A DNA stretch of 64,000 bases, from contig NC_037265.1 in NCBI RefSeq assembly GCF_000002425.4, positions 10,009,666 to 10,073,665 on the forward strand, given 5' to 3'. Below are positions 10,843-20,607 of the stretch, one piece after another. A model generated the notes under the pieces. The model did not search any database and was not told the origin of the DNA. It was given only the letters and a program-made list of their open reading frames with translations. Made by a program: the position numbers and the translations under genes. The stretch's first letter is position 1, and the number at the start of each line of letters is the position of its first letter. This DNA is from Physcomitrium patens (lineage: Eukaryota > Streptophyta > Bryopsida > Funariales > Funariaceae).

Positions 10843-11642
10843 TGTTGCTCTCGTTGTCTTCAAGCTTCAATATATCAAAGCAATTGAACTAATAGAAGTC
10901 GATTCGAACACGGAGAAAGACTCGTTATATAAATTGGATCTGTTAGTGTCACAATTGACTGTATTCTAGCTATCTGAAATCAATTGTCAAACTATAAAGT
11001 AATAAGGCTTACTACTTCCATCTTAATTCAACACATAATTCATTCTACAACTATCAATTCAACAATAATTCCATATTCTTATCAGTTCATCTCCCATTTA
11101 CTCCCTTTGTAATTTATATATATTCAATTACTGATCTCCAGCTTACTTACTATATTCAATTTTTCAATTCATCATACAGAATTCAATATCTTCACTTAAC
11201 ACAACACAATTTGATAATCTCAATTCTCAAGGTTAGAGATTTTCTCCAAAACGGTAAGTCCATAGTCATATTCCACAATATTCTAATCACAGTTTAAACA
11301 ATGCTTCTTTCAATCATAATTCTTCATAAGCAAATAATAAAATTAAAAAAAACAAAGAGGTAGCACCAAGCTTACTTTGGCTTACGACTCTCACAGTCTG
11401 GCCCTTCGGTTTATGACTCTCACAGTTTGGCTCCGATCTCCCACTTCTCAATCTCTTTATCCTACCAAAAAGATAGACCGTCACCCAGCAGATTTCAAAA
11501 GGTATAATCCTTTGAATTATTAACCATTTGTTCCACTAACAACCTACTATTACCAACTAAAGTACCTAACCATAATTCTAATTCTCAAGGTTGTCAATAA
11601 CCAACCAATAACTTACTACAAAATTTATTTACCTATTCTACA
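10843..11642 (-). repeat. C1 5' LTR
   Basis: An 800-bp LTR, TGTAGAATAGG at 11,642 to AACA at 10,843 on the minus strand. The boundaries are set by the primer site on one side and by the C2 LTRs on the other. An internal partial duplication of GACTCTCACAG occurs near 11,385-11,420. Confidence 0.8.
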
Positions 11643-11691
11643 ATAATCTATATTTACCTACTCCCATCTAATCATATTAATAACTAGTAAG

Positions 11692-11693
<2 letters not shown>

Positions 11694-11734
<41 letters not shown>

Positions 11735-11746
11735 TATATATATACG
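11694..11746. repeat. (TA)n microsatellite
   Basis: An uninterrupted run of TA units with one GA interruption, just outside the C1 5' LTR. It has no coding role. Confidence 0.9.
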
Positions 11747-11749
11747 TGA

Positions 11750-12170
11750 TAAAAGTCCACACATATTGATAAAGAAATATTTTTTCTTTATAAATAAGAC
11801 AAAGATTAGTACCAGAGTTTAAAATGGTGTTTGAAATATTTGGCAAAACTTTCATCAATATATTCCTTAAAATAAGCGAACTTATTTTTTACAAAACTAT
11901 AGATTGATCTAAATAGTAATTGATTTCCATCATAAAGAATAAATAGATAATTATACATATAATATTTTAAAAGAGTATTTATATTCTTCTTTCTAAAGAT
12001 ATCTTAATAATCTTAATATTGGCTTAAGATGCTACTTATAATCTTTACAATATTAGAAATAAATATAGCATAAATAACAAAAGGTGAATTTTTTTTGTAG
12101 TATGCAAGAAAGTTCTTGCATCTACAAATATAGGTTTGATTGTACTAAAATTTTGGCTTTTTATTTAATT
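11750..12170 (-). pseudogene. A-type protease-RT junction fragment
   Basis: The minus strand matches the connector between protease and RT of A/B elements, with a readable arrangement similar to 27,118-26,980 of G and to 20,900-21,100. It contains many stops, no LTR and no other domain. It is a remnant between C1 and duplicated segment F1. The last 30 bp (12,171-12,202) are another TA run. Confidence 0.55.
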
Positions 12171-12202
12171 TATATATACATATATATATATATATATATA
12201 AA

Positions 12203-12659
12203 AAGAAATTAGAATAATTATTGACAAAAGATAAGAAAAATTAGAGATCCTTAAAATTAGACTAGAAGCGAGGAATGAATTGATAGGAATGAAAAAAGGC
12301 TTCACTCTTATCTTCATATATATTATTTAACTAAAAGTTACATGGCAACGTTCCATAGGTCCTCCAACATATGTCTAATTTGTAAGATGCATGTTTTAAC
12401 TTACAAGACAAGTTTCTTATGTGTGCACCACATAGTTAGCTTATACAATAAGCTATCAATACATGCAATACATAGCTAACTTATTGATCAAGTATTCAAC
12501 CTATCAACCACCTTTAGACATCTATAAAAGTGAAACCGTATTTGTGTATCTTCTAAAAAGCTTTCATATGCGATATTATCAAATTAACCTACTTTTATCT
12601 ACTTCTACTTATTCATATTATTTGTATAACTCTTGGAAGAAATATTTATGTCCATGACA
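12203..12659 (-). repeat. A-type LTR fragment in F1
   Basis: The U3-R part of an A-type LTR with its 5' end at 12,659 (TGTCATGGACAT). About 85 bp of the 3' end, present in F2 (29,535-29,621), is missing. This marks the left breakpoint of the duplicated block. Confidence 0.8.
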
Positions 12660-12660
12660 A

Positions 12661-12661
12661 T

Positions 12662-12724
<63 letters not shown>
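12661..12724. repeat. (CA)n(TA)n compound microsatellite
   Basis: A run of CA units followed by TA units. The F2 equivalent at 30,080-30,137 is 6 bp shorter, the only length difference noticed between the duplicates. Confidence 0.9.
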
Positions 12725-12731
<7 letters not shown>

Positions 12732-13880
12732 AAGTTATTTTATAAAAAAAATTAAGAATCTAAAAATATACCAAATATACTTAATTTTTCTAAATTCTAC
12801 AAAAAATTATATAATAAATTTTTTTAATTTCTTGTTTTTTAAGTAACCTCCATTACTATTTACAATGATGCTCTAATTATTTATTCTAAAAAAATAAGAA
12901 CAAATTATTCTTTTTTACATCATTATAGAAAATCTTTTGAATCTTCTAATTTTTTATTCATGTTTAATTATTTTTAGTGGATTCCCTTCAATATTTAGAT
13001 CCTTATTTTTTTGTTATTGTGTGTTTTGGTAATTATTCTTATACCATTTAAAGAACCTCTTCTACATTATAATCTTCAAAACTTATTTTTTTAAGTATCT
13101 TTTTATATTATTGCTTTCAAAATTAATTTATTTAACTATATTTTTTCTAATCTAGTTTATTTGAATGACTTTTTATAATATTTTCTAACAGCAAAAATTC
13201 TTTTTACAATCAAATTACATTATTTCCAAAAGCCCTACACAATATTTTTGGTTTTTGTTTTCAAATTATATCACCAAATACCTTAAACTCATTGCCCTCC
13301 CTTTGACCATTTATGCAACAAAAGTATTTTTAATACAACAATGTTAGAATGTTGCACATGTGCATTATGAGCATATTGATTGTTGTTTAAAAATGTGACT
13401 AGGTGGAAACATAGATTTCTCTTAGATGGCCTTTGAACTTAGGAGAAAATGCAAGATGTGGTAACTTTCAAAACGTTTGATTGATTCAAATTGAAAAGCC
13501 TCTTTTAGGTGATATTGTACTTAGAAAAATCAACTAAAAGGCTATGAGATGGAGATGTGAGATAATATGCAGCTTTTGCCTATATGAAATAGCATGGATA
13601 ATGTTGTCTATTAGAATTTTCATTAAGCCCACCTGAAGAGGTAGTTTCAAAAAAAATAGTTAAATATATATGTTTAAAAATTTCTAAAAATATCCATCAT
13701 AAATTTAATTTTAATATTAGTTTTATTTATTATTTATTTTATTTTTAATATATGCCTGGGTGGGGGGTGTAGGTGTGTCATATTTGCAAAAACCAAGGTA
13801 TAAGATGCCATATTTAGAATAATAATAAAAAATAATTTGGAATGCGTCATGGCATTTACATACTTAGTATCATCTTCAAA
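12725..13880. other. AT-rich DNA without recognisable features
   Basis: Homopolymer-rich AT sequence. No open frame of note, no LTR and no RNA gene seen. It is repeated in F2. Confidence 0.6.
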
Positions 13881-14045
13881 ATCTAAAACTTCCAGAAATT
13901 AATTCTTCACCAGATGCGAACAGATTGCGGCCCAATGTCGGTGGAGTGCTTGCGGGAAAATGATGGAAAAGTCGAGTACCGAATCATGTGGGTCATAGGG
14001 AACAGGCCTGGAAGCGACCGCTCCTCTGGATCCAGACTTGGGACG

Positions 14046-14118
14046 GTTTTCGTGGTGTAGTTGGTTATCACATCAGTCTAACACACTGAAGGTCTCCGGT
14101 TCGAACCCGGGCGAAAAC
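14046..14118 (+). tRNA. tRNA-Val (AAC)
   Basis: A full cloverleaf: acceptor GTTTTCG pairs with CGAAAAC. The D arm contains GTGTAGTTGGTTATCAC. The anticodon loop CTAACAC (anticodon AAC) is closed by TCAGT/ACTGA. The T arm is CCGG-TTCGAAC-CCGG, which also serves as B box. The discriminator is A at 14,119 and no CCA is encoded, as expected for a nuclear gene. Only 3 nt separate it from the next tRNA, so the two are probably transcribed together by RNA polymerase III. An identical copy lies at 31,459. Confidence 0.95.
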
Positions 14119-14122
14119 ATGT

Positions 14123-14127
14123 GCGGG

Positions 14128-14170
<43 letters not shown>

Positions 14171-14195
14171 GCGTGTTCGATCCACGCTCACCGCA
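14123..14195 (+). tRNA. tRNA-Phe (GAA)
   Basis: Cloverleaf with acceptor GCGGGGA/TCACCGC (one G-A mismatch, also found in plant cytosolic tRNA-Phe), anticodon loop CTGAAGA (GAA) on a TCAGA/TCTGA stem, and T loop TTCGATC. It is unlike plastid tRNA-Phe, so it is nuclear. Being 3 nt downstream of tRNA-Val, it may be released by RNase P and RNase Z cleavage of a shared precursor. An identical copy is at 31,536. Confidence 0.95.
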
Positions 14196-14566
14196 CTACA
14201 AACCTTTTATCCTTCCTACCTGCATCTCGCACAACTATGCTCGCTGCGGCCACGAGATCACCGCAGTGGAGGCTATATCGTCCCCTGCCCCCAACTCGCT
14301 CCAGCTTCACACGCCATGGCTGTTCCCCGTTCCAACACAGAAAGAAGGATACCGAAACTATCCCTGTCAGTCACCGCTGCGTTTTCCTCAACAACACTTT
14401 CAAGAACCATCCACGTATAACTCCATGTGGGAAAGCATGTTCTCCTGTGAACACTCACAACCAATCCATACTTTGTGGCCCCTTCTCACCTTCCACTCTC
14501 GGGATGTGCCACACCTCATTTGCACCTCCTCAAGCTTACTATCTTGCTATCTTTAACAAGTTTTAA
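14196..14566 (+). other. GC-richer stretch downstream of the tRNAs
   Basis: Clearly higher GC than the surrounding DNA (as is 13,890-14,045). A 142-codon frame crosses it but begins inside tRNA-Phe, and a second overlapping frame is equally long. Neither shows a recognisable domain, so neither is called as a gene. It may be a fragment of an older coding or regulatory region. Confidence 0.35.
14205..14208 (+). terminator. RNA polymerase III terminator
   Basis: TTTT, 9 nt after the tRNA-Phe 3' end. No T run of four lies between the two tRNAs, which supports a shared transcript. Confidence 0.65.
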
Positions 14567-15248
14567 ATTAAATCTTAATCTCAATACATAATATGCACTT
14601 TTGAAATAATTTTTGTTATAAAACAATATAATGCAGTCTTTATTTAAATTTGAATTCAAAAAAAGTTAAAACTTTCAATTGTGAATGTAAGTTGAGAAAT
14701 GAGTTTTCATATGAGTGATTATAAAAGAAAATATAACATGATGGCTTTTCTTGGAATACCAATCAAATCTTAATCTAATTAAAAGGATTTGCAATACACT
14801 CTAAAGAAATGATATCTGATTAACAAGTAATAGGTCTTTGGAACAAACTTTTTCATTAATTTATTATTTTCTAATTATATGTTGTAATTTAAAATTTTAA
14901 CGATTTTTTGTATTTATCCAAAAAAAATCAAACATTTATCACAAAATACCCCAAAAATGCCTAATCTAATTATGTTATAACTTTATATTTTAAATTATAA
15001 TTTTGTCTGTAACTCAGTCTATTTGTATTTGTATTAGAATAAAATTGTAAACAACCATCATAAGAGTCTTAAGATTGATGATTCTTATATATGGTGGCTG
15101 AAATATTAAAATTGTATATAAAAAATTAATAATAAATATGAAGCCTTAATAAATAGCTAATTCTATGTTAAAATTGGCCATATACAGATCAAAGCTAGAT
15201 CATCTTCATAAAAAGAACAATCCCTTATGTTCTATAGAATAACTGCCT
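14567..15248. other. AT-rich DNA without recognisable features
   Basis: No gene, LTR or RNA seen. It forms the right part of F1 and is repeated at 31,980-32,661. Confidence 0.6.
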
Positions 15249-15256
15249 TTGTGATC

Positions 15257-15949
15257 GGACATCAAGAGGATTTATACTTATATTATGGAGAAGCTATGCA
15301 TACTACTGAATATTGAGCAAAGAAACAACATAATTACAAAATGAGACACATGATTGCCAAAGAAGACAATGTAATGGAAAATAAATTGTTCTAGCTACAA
15401 TAAAGAATATACAGCTTGAATCATGTACAACATCTTATAAAGGTCTTATTTTCTCATTTGATTCTTGACATCATTTTATAGTAGAAATTTGTTTAGGACC
15501 AAAAAATAACAAAGTCTTAGCCTTATTGGATTCAAGAGCCTTAGCTTGTTTTATAAATAAAAACTTTGTCAAAAAACAAGATATATCTTTAGTTAAAAAA
15601 AAAATCAGGCTTGTAAATGTAAAAATAATAGATGAATGTTCGTTGTCTTATGGAGATATTATACATGAAACTATTCTTGTAGAAGTAGCAACCAGTGGTC
15701 ACAATAGTTTACTAATATTTAATGTAATTGAATCTCTTTTTAACCCAATCATTTTAGGATTATCATGATTAGGAAGATATAACCCTAATATACATTGGAT
15801 TTTTTGCAATCTTGATTTTTCTCATAATTTAATCCAAGATCTTGCTAGATAAGTAGAAATCCATAAGTCTAGTAAATCTAAACTCTTATTGTTAGATCGA
15901 AGAGCTTTCATGTATGCTGCAAATGAAGGGCCATCTTTTGCTATACAAT
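15257..15949 (+). pseudogene. B3 element: zinc knuckle and protease, 5' part of a nested host element
   Basis: A decayed knuckle (LYYGEAMHTTEY) near 15,275 is followed by a protease-like region. Within it 15,526-15,768 reads LALLDSRALACFINKNFV near its start, where the usual DSGA has become DSRA, and ends IESLFNPIILGLS. It then reads RAFMYAANEGPSFAIQ and is cut at 15,950 by the A2 LTR. The RT that should follow is on the other strand at 21,110-22,256, because of the inversion described for G. Confidence 0.65.
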
Positions 15950-16507
15950 TATTATGGACATACACATGCAAGCCATTAATTACTTGTATAAATAGGTAAG
16001 AGTAAATAGAAGTAAATAAAAATAAGTTAATTCTATAATATCTTCTATGAAAGCTTTCTAAAAGCTTCATAAATGCTATTTTGACTTTATATGTGTCTTT
16101 AATTGATTTTTTGGATTAAAAACGTGGTCAATAAGTTGGTCATGTGCCACACTTGTTATTAGCTTGAAGACCAAGCTAACTATATGGCCCACATATAGAA
16201 AAACTTGTCTTGTAAGTCAAGGCATGTGTCTTACTAAGTCAACATACATTGGAGGTCCTATAGAACATCGCCACGTAGCTTCTAGTTAGATAGTATATAT
16301 AAAGACAAGAGTGAAGCCTTCTTCACTTTTGTCAACTCCTTTCTTGCTTTTAGTCTAGTTTCAAGAATCTCAAGTTTTTTTGTCTTTTGGCAATAAGCCT
16401 TTCCAATTTCTTTTAATATACAAACTTCTTTATTTCTATTTTACCATTCTTTCTTTGATACGGATTTTATTGATTTATACATCATCTTTTAATTTATATC
16501 CTTGACA
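15950..16507 (+). repeat. A2 5' LTR
   Basis: A 558-bp A-type LTR in plus orientation, with a degenerate start (TATTATGGACAT), TATATATA near 16,291 and end CCTTGACA. It is followed 23 nt later by TATCAGAGC at 16,531-16,539. Confidence 0.8.
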
Positions 16508-16530
16508 AATTGACAAAAATATACTTACAG

Positions 16531-16539
16531 TATCAGAGC
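16531..16539 (+). other. A2 primer-site-like motif
   Basis: TATCAGAGC preceded by ACAG rather than TGG, 23 nt inside the LTR. It has the same layout as in A1. Confidence 0.5.
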
Positions 16540-16715
16540 TTTGTCTTATCTTAATTAAGAGTGGATTACCTCTTTCTCATGATAAGACATAAGCATATTA
16601 GAAGTTACAAATTACCCTCTTCTAAATTGATATTATTCTTAGTATTTTCTTTGTCCTCAAGTCTTTTTTTCTACTTATCTTGAGTGATATTAGATATTTT
16701 TTTCTAAGTGATATT

Positions 16716-17470
16716 ATGGCAAAGCTTATTGAAATGAAGAGTGCAATGGTACAAATGCAAGAGTAATTGAGGGAGTTGATGGTTGCGATGCATCAACTTA
16801 GCTTACCACCACAAGAATCAACAAGAATGGCAAGAAGTGAGGATATAGAAATGATAAGAACTGCTTCAACATCTCCACCAAATCATGTCCTTCTATCCAT
16901 GGTAGAACATCTTTCAAATGTTAGAGAACCAAGAGTTGCCCTGCTTGAGAAGTTTGATGGAACAAGATTCAAATTTTGAGGATTTATCAATCAAGTATAA
17001 TTTATGATTGAACTTCAACCTCAAAGCTATCCAACTCCAAGATCACATGTTAGATTCATTGATACACTTCTTTCAGGTTTAGCACTATCGTGATTTTCAT
17101 CTTTTCTTGAACAATGAGATTCAATATTAGATAATTTGGAGGTATTTTTAGCAAAATTTTGGTCCATATATAAAAAACATGATGCAACTCGTGATGCAAC
17201 CAACAAGATCCATATTTTGCAACAAGGCAATTGATTTGTAACATTAGATGCTTCATAATTTTATCAACTTGTAATTGATATCTAGTAGAATGATACTGCA
17301 CTTATTAGCCAATTTCTCTATCAATTATAATATGAAGTAAAGAAATTGATGCTCAACTTATCTAATCCTGAAACATTGAGTCAAGCAATTGACTTTGCTG
17401 TGAAATGCAACAATTGACTTTTTTAAATTTGATCTGAGAGTTATACAAATGAGCCTCAACGCTACTAAAA
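16716..17470 (+). pseudogene. A2 gag, degenerate
   Basis: The ATG at 16,716 and the following residues match A1 gag. The open stretch 16,767-16,979 includes VREPRVALLEKFDGTRFKF. Stops (TAA, TGA) then interrupt, but homology to A1 continues to the CDNxLF region near 17,430. About 75-85 percent similar to A1 by eye. Confidence 0.75.
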
Positions 17471-17639
17471 TTCAATAGCAACACCAATATCTCTTCAACA
17501 CATACATTCAGAAGACATAAAATACAGTTAGTACACCTTTTTCTAATGATGCGAAGACTTCAAGTGGCTTTACTAGCCAATATTATGAATCCTTCTTTTA
17601 AGTCTCAAGATACTTCTCAGTTTGAATTCAAAAACAACC

Positions 17640-18690
17640 TATTCTATTTCAAAGGTCGATTATATATTCAGAAAAGAAAAGCATAATAACGTGTTCTTTA
17701 AGCACGTCATGACTTTCCAGCAACATAATATTTTGGATACAACAAGACTTTGGAGCTTATTTCCAGAGATTTTTAGTGACCACAAATATAGAAGAGTGTG
17801 AAAGACTTTGTTTAGTCATGTAACATTTGTTCAAGATCAAAAACTCATCCTCATCGACCTTATGGACTTCTTCAACCATTATTTATTCCAGAATAATCAT
17901 GGTCTTCTGTTTTTGTGGATATCATCATGGATTTTCTAATCTCAAGTTCTTATGACTCTATATTCATGTTAGTAGATCGTTTTGCCAAGATGGCACATTT
18001 TGTATCATATACAAAATCTATCACAAGTGAAGAAACAACTAAGCTCTTTCTTGACAATATCTATTGTTATCATGGATTATTCAAAACTATTATATCGTGT
18101 AGGAGAACTCATTTTGTATCAAGATTTTAGTAGATTCTTTTCAAGATTCTAAAAGTAGATATAAAACATTTTTCGACATTCCATTCTCAAACTGATGGAT
18201 AAATAGAGTGTGTTAATCAAGTTTTGGAGCAGTATTTAAGATGTAACATCAACTACCAATAAGATGATTGGACAACACTTTTGCCATTGGTAGAGTTTGC
18301 TTATAATAACACGATATGTTCTTCTACAAAATAAACACCTTTCTTTGTTAATTATGGTTATCATCCACAACTTAATATTTTTGACTTTTCAAAAGTTGAT
18401 AATCCTATAACGAAAGATTTAGCAAATTATTTATTAAAGCTATATGCAACAATGAAGGCATAGTTAAAAGAAGCTCAAGAACAACAAAATATCAATGCAG
18501 ATATCTATCGAAAGGAACAACCACCATTCCACACAAGTCATAAGGTATAGTTACTTTGTCACAATATCAAGACCACTCGTTCTTGTGATAGGTTGGACTA
18601 TCATAGACTTGGACCATTTTCTATTTCTACACAAATCAATCAAGTTGCATATTGTTTACACCTACCGGAGTGAATAAAAATCCATCCAAT
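17640..18690 (+). pseudogene. A2 integrase, degenerate; protease-RT-RNase H deleted
   Basis: Between gag (17,470) and here, only a decayed stretch remains where zinc knuckle, protease, RT and RNase H should be. The integrase zinc module (ARHDFPAT) precedes the core. The core reads MDIIMDFLISSSYDSIFMLVDRF (first Asp), a degenerate second Asp region at 18,090 and QTDG*IECVNQVLEQYLRC with the Glu at 18,200. Stops are scattered. This is an internally deleted element. Confidence 0.75.
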
Positions 18691-19009
18691 ATTCTATTTA
18701 TCTCTTCTTAAACCATACAAGACAATGGACATACCAAGAAGAAGACAAGCTCCACCTCCTTCTATAGAATTGGACAATAATGAAGAACTCAAAGTGAAAG
18801 AAGTCCTAGATTCAAGGCGACACCAAAATAAATTAAAATATCTTATCCATTGCCACGGATATGATATTAGTGAACTCACATGGGATCCAATAAAGAATCT
18901 TACAAATGCAGCAAAGGCGATGGAGGCTTTTCATCAATGACATCCATCAAAATCAAGATGAAAATATTTCTTGTGAAAGAAATAAGATCTAGGCAAGATA
19001 ACATTCTAC
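18691..19009 (+). pseudogene. A2 chromodomain and start of 3' region
   Basis: 18,725-18,940 reads through a chromodomain: ELKVKEVLDSRR, KLKYLIHCHGYDISELTWDP, NLTNAAKAMEAFHQ. Chromodomains in this position define chromoviruses and are thought to direct integration to particular chromatin. The segment after it is cut at 19,009 by element G. The rest of the A2 3' region is now at 22,768-23,282 on the opposite strand. Confidence 0.85.
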
Positions 19010-19048
19010 TATTAGGAACATATTCCTTAGAACTTTCTAGAGAGAAGT

Positions 19049-19295
19049 TTCTAGAACCTTCTAGAAAACAAGCCTCTTGAACCTTCTAGAAGAGAAGCCT
19101 CTGGAACCTTTTAGAGAGAAGTTTCTAGAAGCTTCTAGAAAAGAAGTCTCTGGAACCTTCTAGAAGAGAAGTTTCTAGAAGCTTCTAGAAAGGAATCTCC
19201 TCGAACTTTCTAGAAGCTTCCTAGTTAATAGAAGTAGCTCGAGAAGTTTCTAGAACCTTCTAGAAAGGAAGCCTCTGGAACCTTCTAGAAGCTTC
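19049..19295 (+). promoter_or_regulatory. Array of perfect heat-shock elements in G U3
   Basis: Contiguous four-unit TTC/GAA arrays with 2-nt spacing occur at 19,049-19,066, 19,123-19,140, 19,173-19,190, 19,203-19,220, 19,248-19,265 and 19,278-19,295 (for example TTCTAGAAGCTTCTAGAA). Three-unit versions lie between them. This is the HSF-trimer binding consensus, 40-290 bp upstream of the TATA box. The 3' LTR has the same array. Heat control is inferred, not shown. Confidence 0.75.
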
Positions 19296-19336
19296 CTAGT
19301 TAATAGAAGTAGCTCGAGAAGCTTCATAAGTAGGAG

Positions 19337-19344
19337 TATATATA
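19337..19344 (+). promoter_or_regulatory. G LTR TATA box
   Basis: TATATATA within GAGTATATATAGG, downstream of the heat-shock-element array and about 160 bp before the LTR end. Confidence 0.7.
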
Positions 19345-19531
19345 GGAATCGAGGCTGAAGAGTTCTTCAGTCTCGACAACACATCTCTTGGAGTTCTAGC
19401 TCACCTTTCTGGTGTTGTTCTTGTATTCATCTATTTAATCTAGTTCTGCCACTTCTTCTTGAACTTCTTGTTAGATTTCAAGTCTGTATTTTGTGTCCGT
19501 GACAGTTTGTCGAGACTACACTAATTTGAGA

Positions 19532-19540
19532 TATCAGAGC
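19532..19540 (+). other. G primer-site-like motif
   Basis: TATCAGAGC, 27 nt after the LTR end. It is preceded by GAGA instead of TGG. Confidence 0.5.
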
Positions 19541-19784
19541 TAGTTCTTTCTTAGTAGAGTGTGGATTACCCCTCTACTTGAAGGTATACTAGCATTTTTT
19601 AGAGGTTGTGGATTACCCTCCTCTAAATTGATACTTCTTTTCTTACAATATTGGAGTCTTATTCTTCTTGGAGAGAGTGGATTACCCCTCTTCTTGAAAT
19701 TCTTAAGGCATTTTATAGGTTGTGGATTACCCTCCTATAAACCAATATTACCTCTTATAGGGTCATTTTTGTCTTTCTTTTAGA

Positions 19785-20607
19785 ATGGCCGGAGGTCAAG
19801 ACATTAGTATGACAGAAAGTTCGGAGTCTAAGTTAGATGCTATTATGAATGCCCTCGCTACGTTATCACAAAGAACTGCAGAGATTGAAGGAGTGGTAGC
19901 AAGGCTTCATAATGATGGAGTATCTGGGATAGCACAATCTAAACTACACCAGCCTCAAATTTCGGCACTTGGAGAAACAACTTTACCTCAGGTTCGACAA
20001 GAACCATTAGTTCTACAACATAAGGAGCCTCGAGTTAGCCTTCCAGATAAGTTTGATGGAACATGTTCCAAGTTTCGAGGATTCGTCAATCAAATCAGGT
20101 TGATAACAGTTTTACAGCCCAAACGATATCCAATGGAGGAGTCACGTGTTGGGCTTGTTGGAACCTTACTTATGGGACAAGTTCTATCATGGTTTGCTCC
20201 TTTGTTTGAGAAATGATCATCCATATTAAACAACTTCGAAACCTTTTTGGAAGCATTTGCGGAAGCATTTGGTGAACACGATAAGGTTCGATGGGCTACA
20301 ACAAAGATCCGGTCGCTACGACAAGGGATGCGTTCTACATCAGTCTATGCTTCGGATTTCAGGCAATTAGTATGCGACATCAATTGGAATGAAGAAGCGT
20401 TGATGAGTCAATTCTATTGGGGTTTAAGAGATGATGTGAAGGATTTGTTGTTAACTCTTCCTGATCCACGAACGCTCAATGGAGCCATTAGCCAAGCTGT
20501 GAAGTGCGATAATCGCCTATTCTAACGTCACCAAGACCAACGCTCAAGACAACATACAATTCGCCATGCTCCAACTATGTCGGCAAGCGGTGTGAATTTA
20601 TGCTTTA
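19785..20607 (+). pseudogene. gag: G gag, two stops, truncated by inversion
   Basis: The ATG at 19,785 opens one frame through to the break. The N-terminus has a short helical segment (LDAIMNALATLSQRTAEIEGVV). The capsid-type core includes VSLPDKFDGTCSKFRGFVNQ and later AFGEHDKVRWATTKIRSL and AVKCDNRLF. In-frame TGA at 20,214-20,216 and TAA at 20,523-20,525 interrupt an otherwise intact frame. The frame runs into NLC at 20,607, where the zinc knuckle should start. The knuckle itself (CLYCGGEGHKVENC) is at 27,847-27,893, minus strand. Confidence 0.9.

Larger units (their letters stand above)
1496..11642 (-). mobile_element. C1, degenerate Ty3/gypsy retrotransposon with nested insertions
   Basis: A minus-strand element with 5' LTR 10,843-11,642, primer site, gag, zinc knuckles, protease, reverse transcriptase, integrase, an extra 3' ORF, polypurine tract and the start of a 3' LTR. 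The order pro-RT-integrase defines Ty3/gypsy, and no chromodomain is seen. The tRNA-Asp-like primer site and integrase style recall the Athila/Tat group (inference). It is broken by many stops, by insertions E and D1, by loss of the RNase H region, and by A1 in its 3' LTR. C2 at 44,858-53,385 is its complete relative. Confidence 0.85.
12203..15256. repeat. F1, first copy of a 3.05-kb segmental duplication
   Basis: Nearly identical to F2 (29,622-32,669). The copies are collinear with offset 17,419 before and 17,413 after a microsatellite, where F1 has 6 bp more. Substitutions noticed are a handful (for example 13,703 A against 31,116 C). The segment holds an A-type LTR fragment, AT-rich DNA, the tRNA pair and a GC-richer stretch. 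It ends in TGTGATC, which looks like the start of an A-type LTR in both copies. Confidence 0.9.
19010..19504 (+). repeat. G 5' LTR (495 bp)
   Basis: It runs from TATTAGGAACAT (3' copy TGTTAGGGACAT) to CCGTGACA. The length equals the 3' LTR at 23,283-23,777, and I counted roughly nine differences, so about 98 percent identity. U3 is built of TTCTAGAA-type units. A TATA box lies at 19,337. This is the youngest datable insertion in the window. Confidence 0.9.
19010..20607 (+). mobile_element. G element, left part (LTR and gag)
   Basis: The 5' LTR and gag of a chromovirus inserted in A2, preceded by TCTAC (19,005-19,009). It ends abruptly inside the gag zinc-knuckle coding region at AATTTATGCTT. 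The continuing sequence is on the other strand from 27,893 down to 23,283, whose outer flank is again TCTAC. The two parts form one element split by an inversion. Confidence 0.85.

Noticed and set aside
11694..12202. TA-rich stretches as promoter or matrix-attachment sites
   Set aside because: Simple microsatellites next to decayed retrotransposon sequence. Nothing beyond AT content supports a function.
14046..14195. Organelle origin of the tRNA pair
   Set aside because: tRNA-Val has anticodon AAC, and tRNA-Phe matches plant cytosolic rather than plastid sequence features. No flanking organelle sequence is seen.
14138..14566. 142-codon open frame (copied at 31,551-31,979)
   Set aside because: It starts inside tRNA-Phe, overlaps a second equally long frame, and shows no domain. 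It is most likely a chance frame in GC-richer DNA.
19010..19504. CRISPR-like or simple direct repeat array in the G LTR
   Set aside because: The repeated TTCTAGAA units are not separated by unique spacers and lie within an LTR of a plant retrotransposon. The heat-shock-element reading explains them better.
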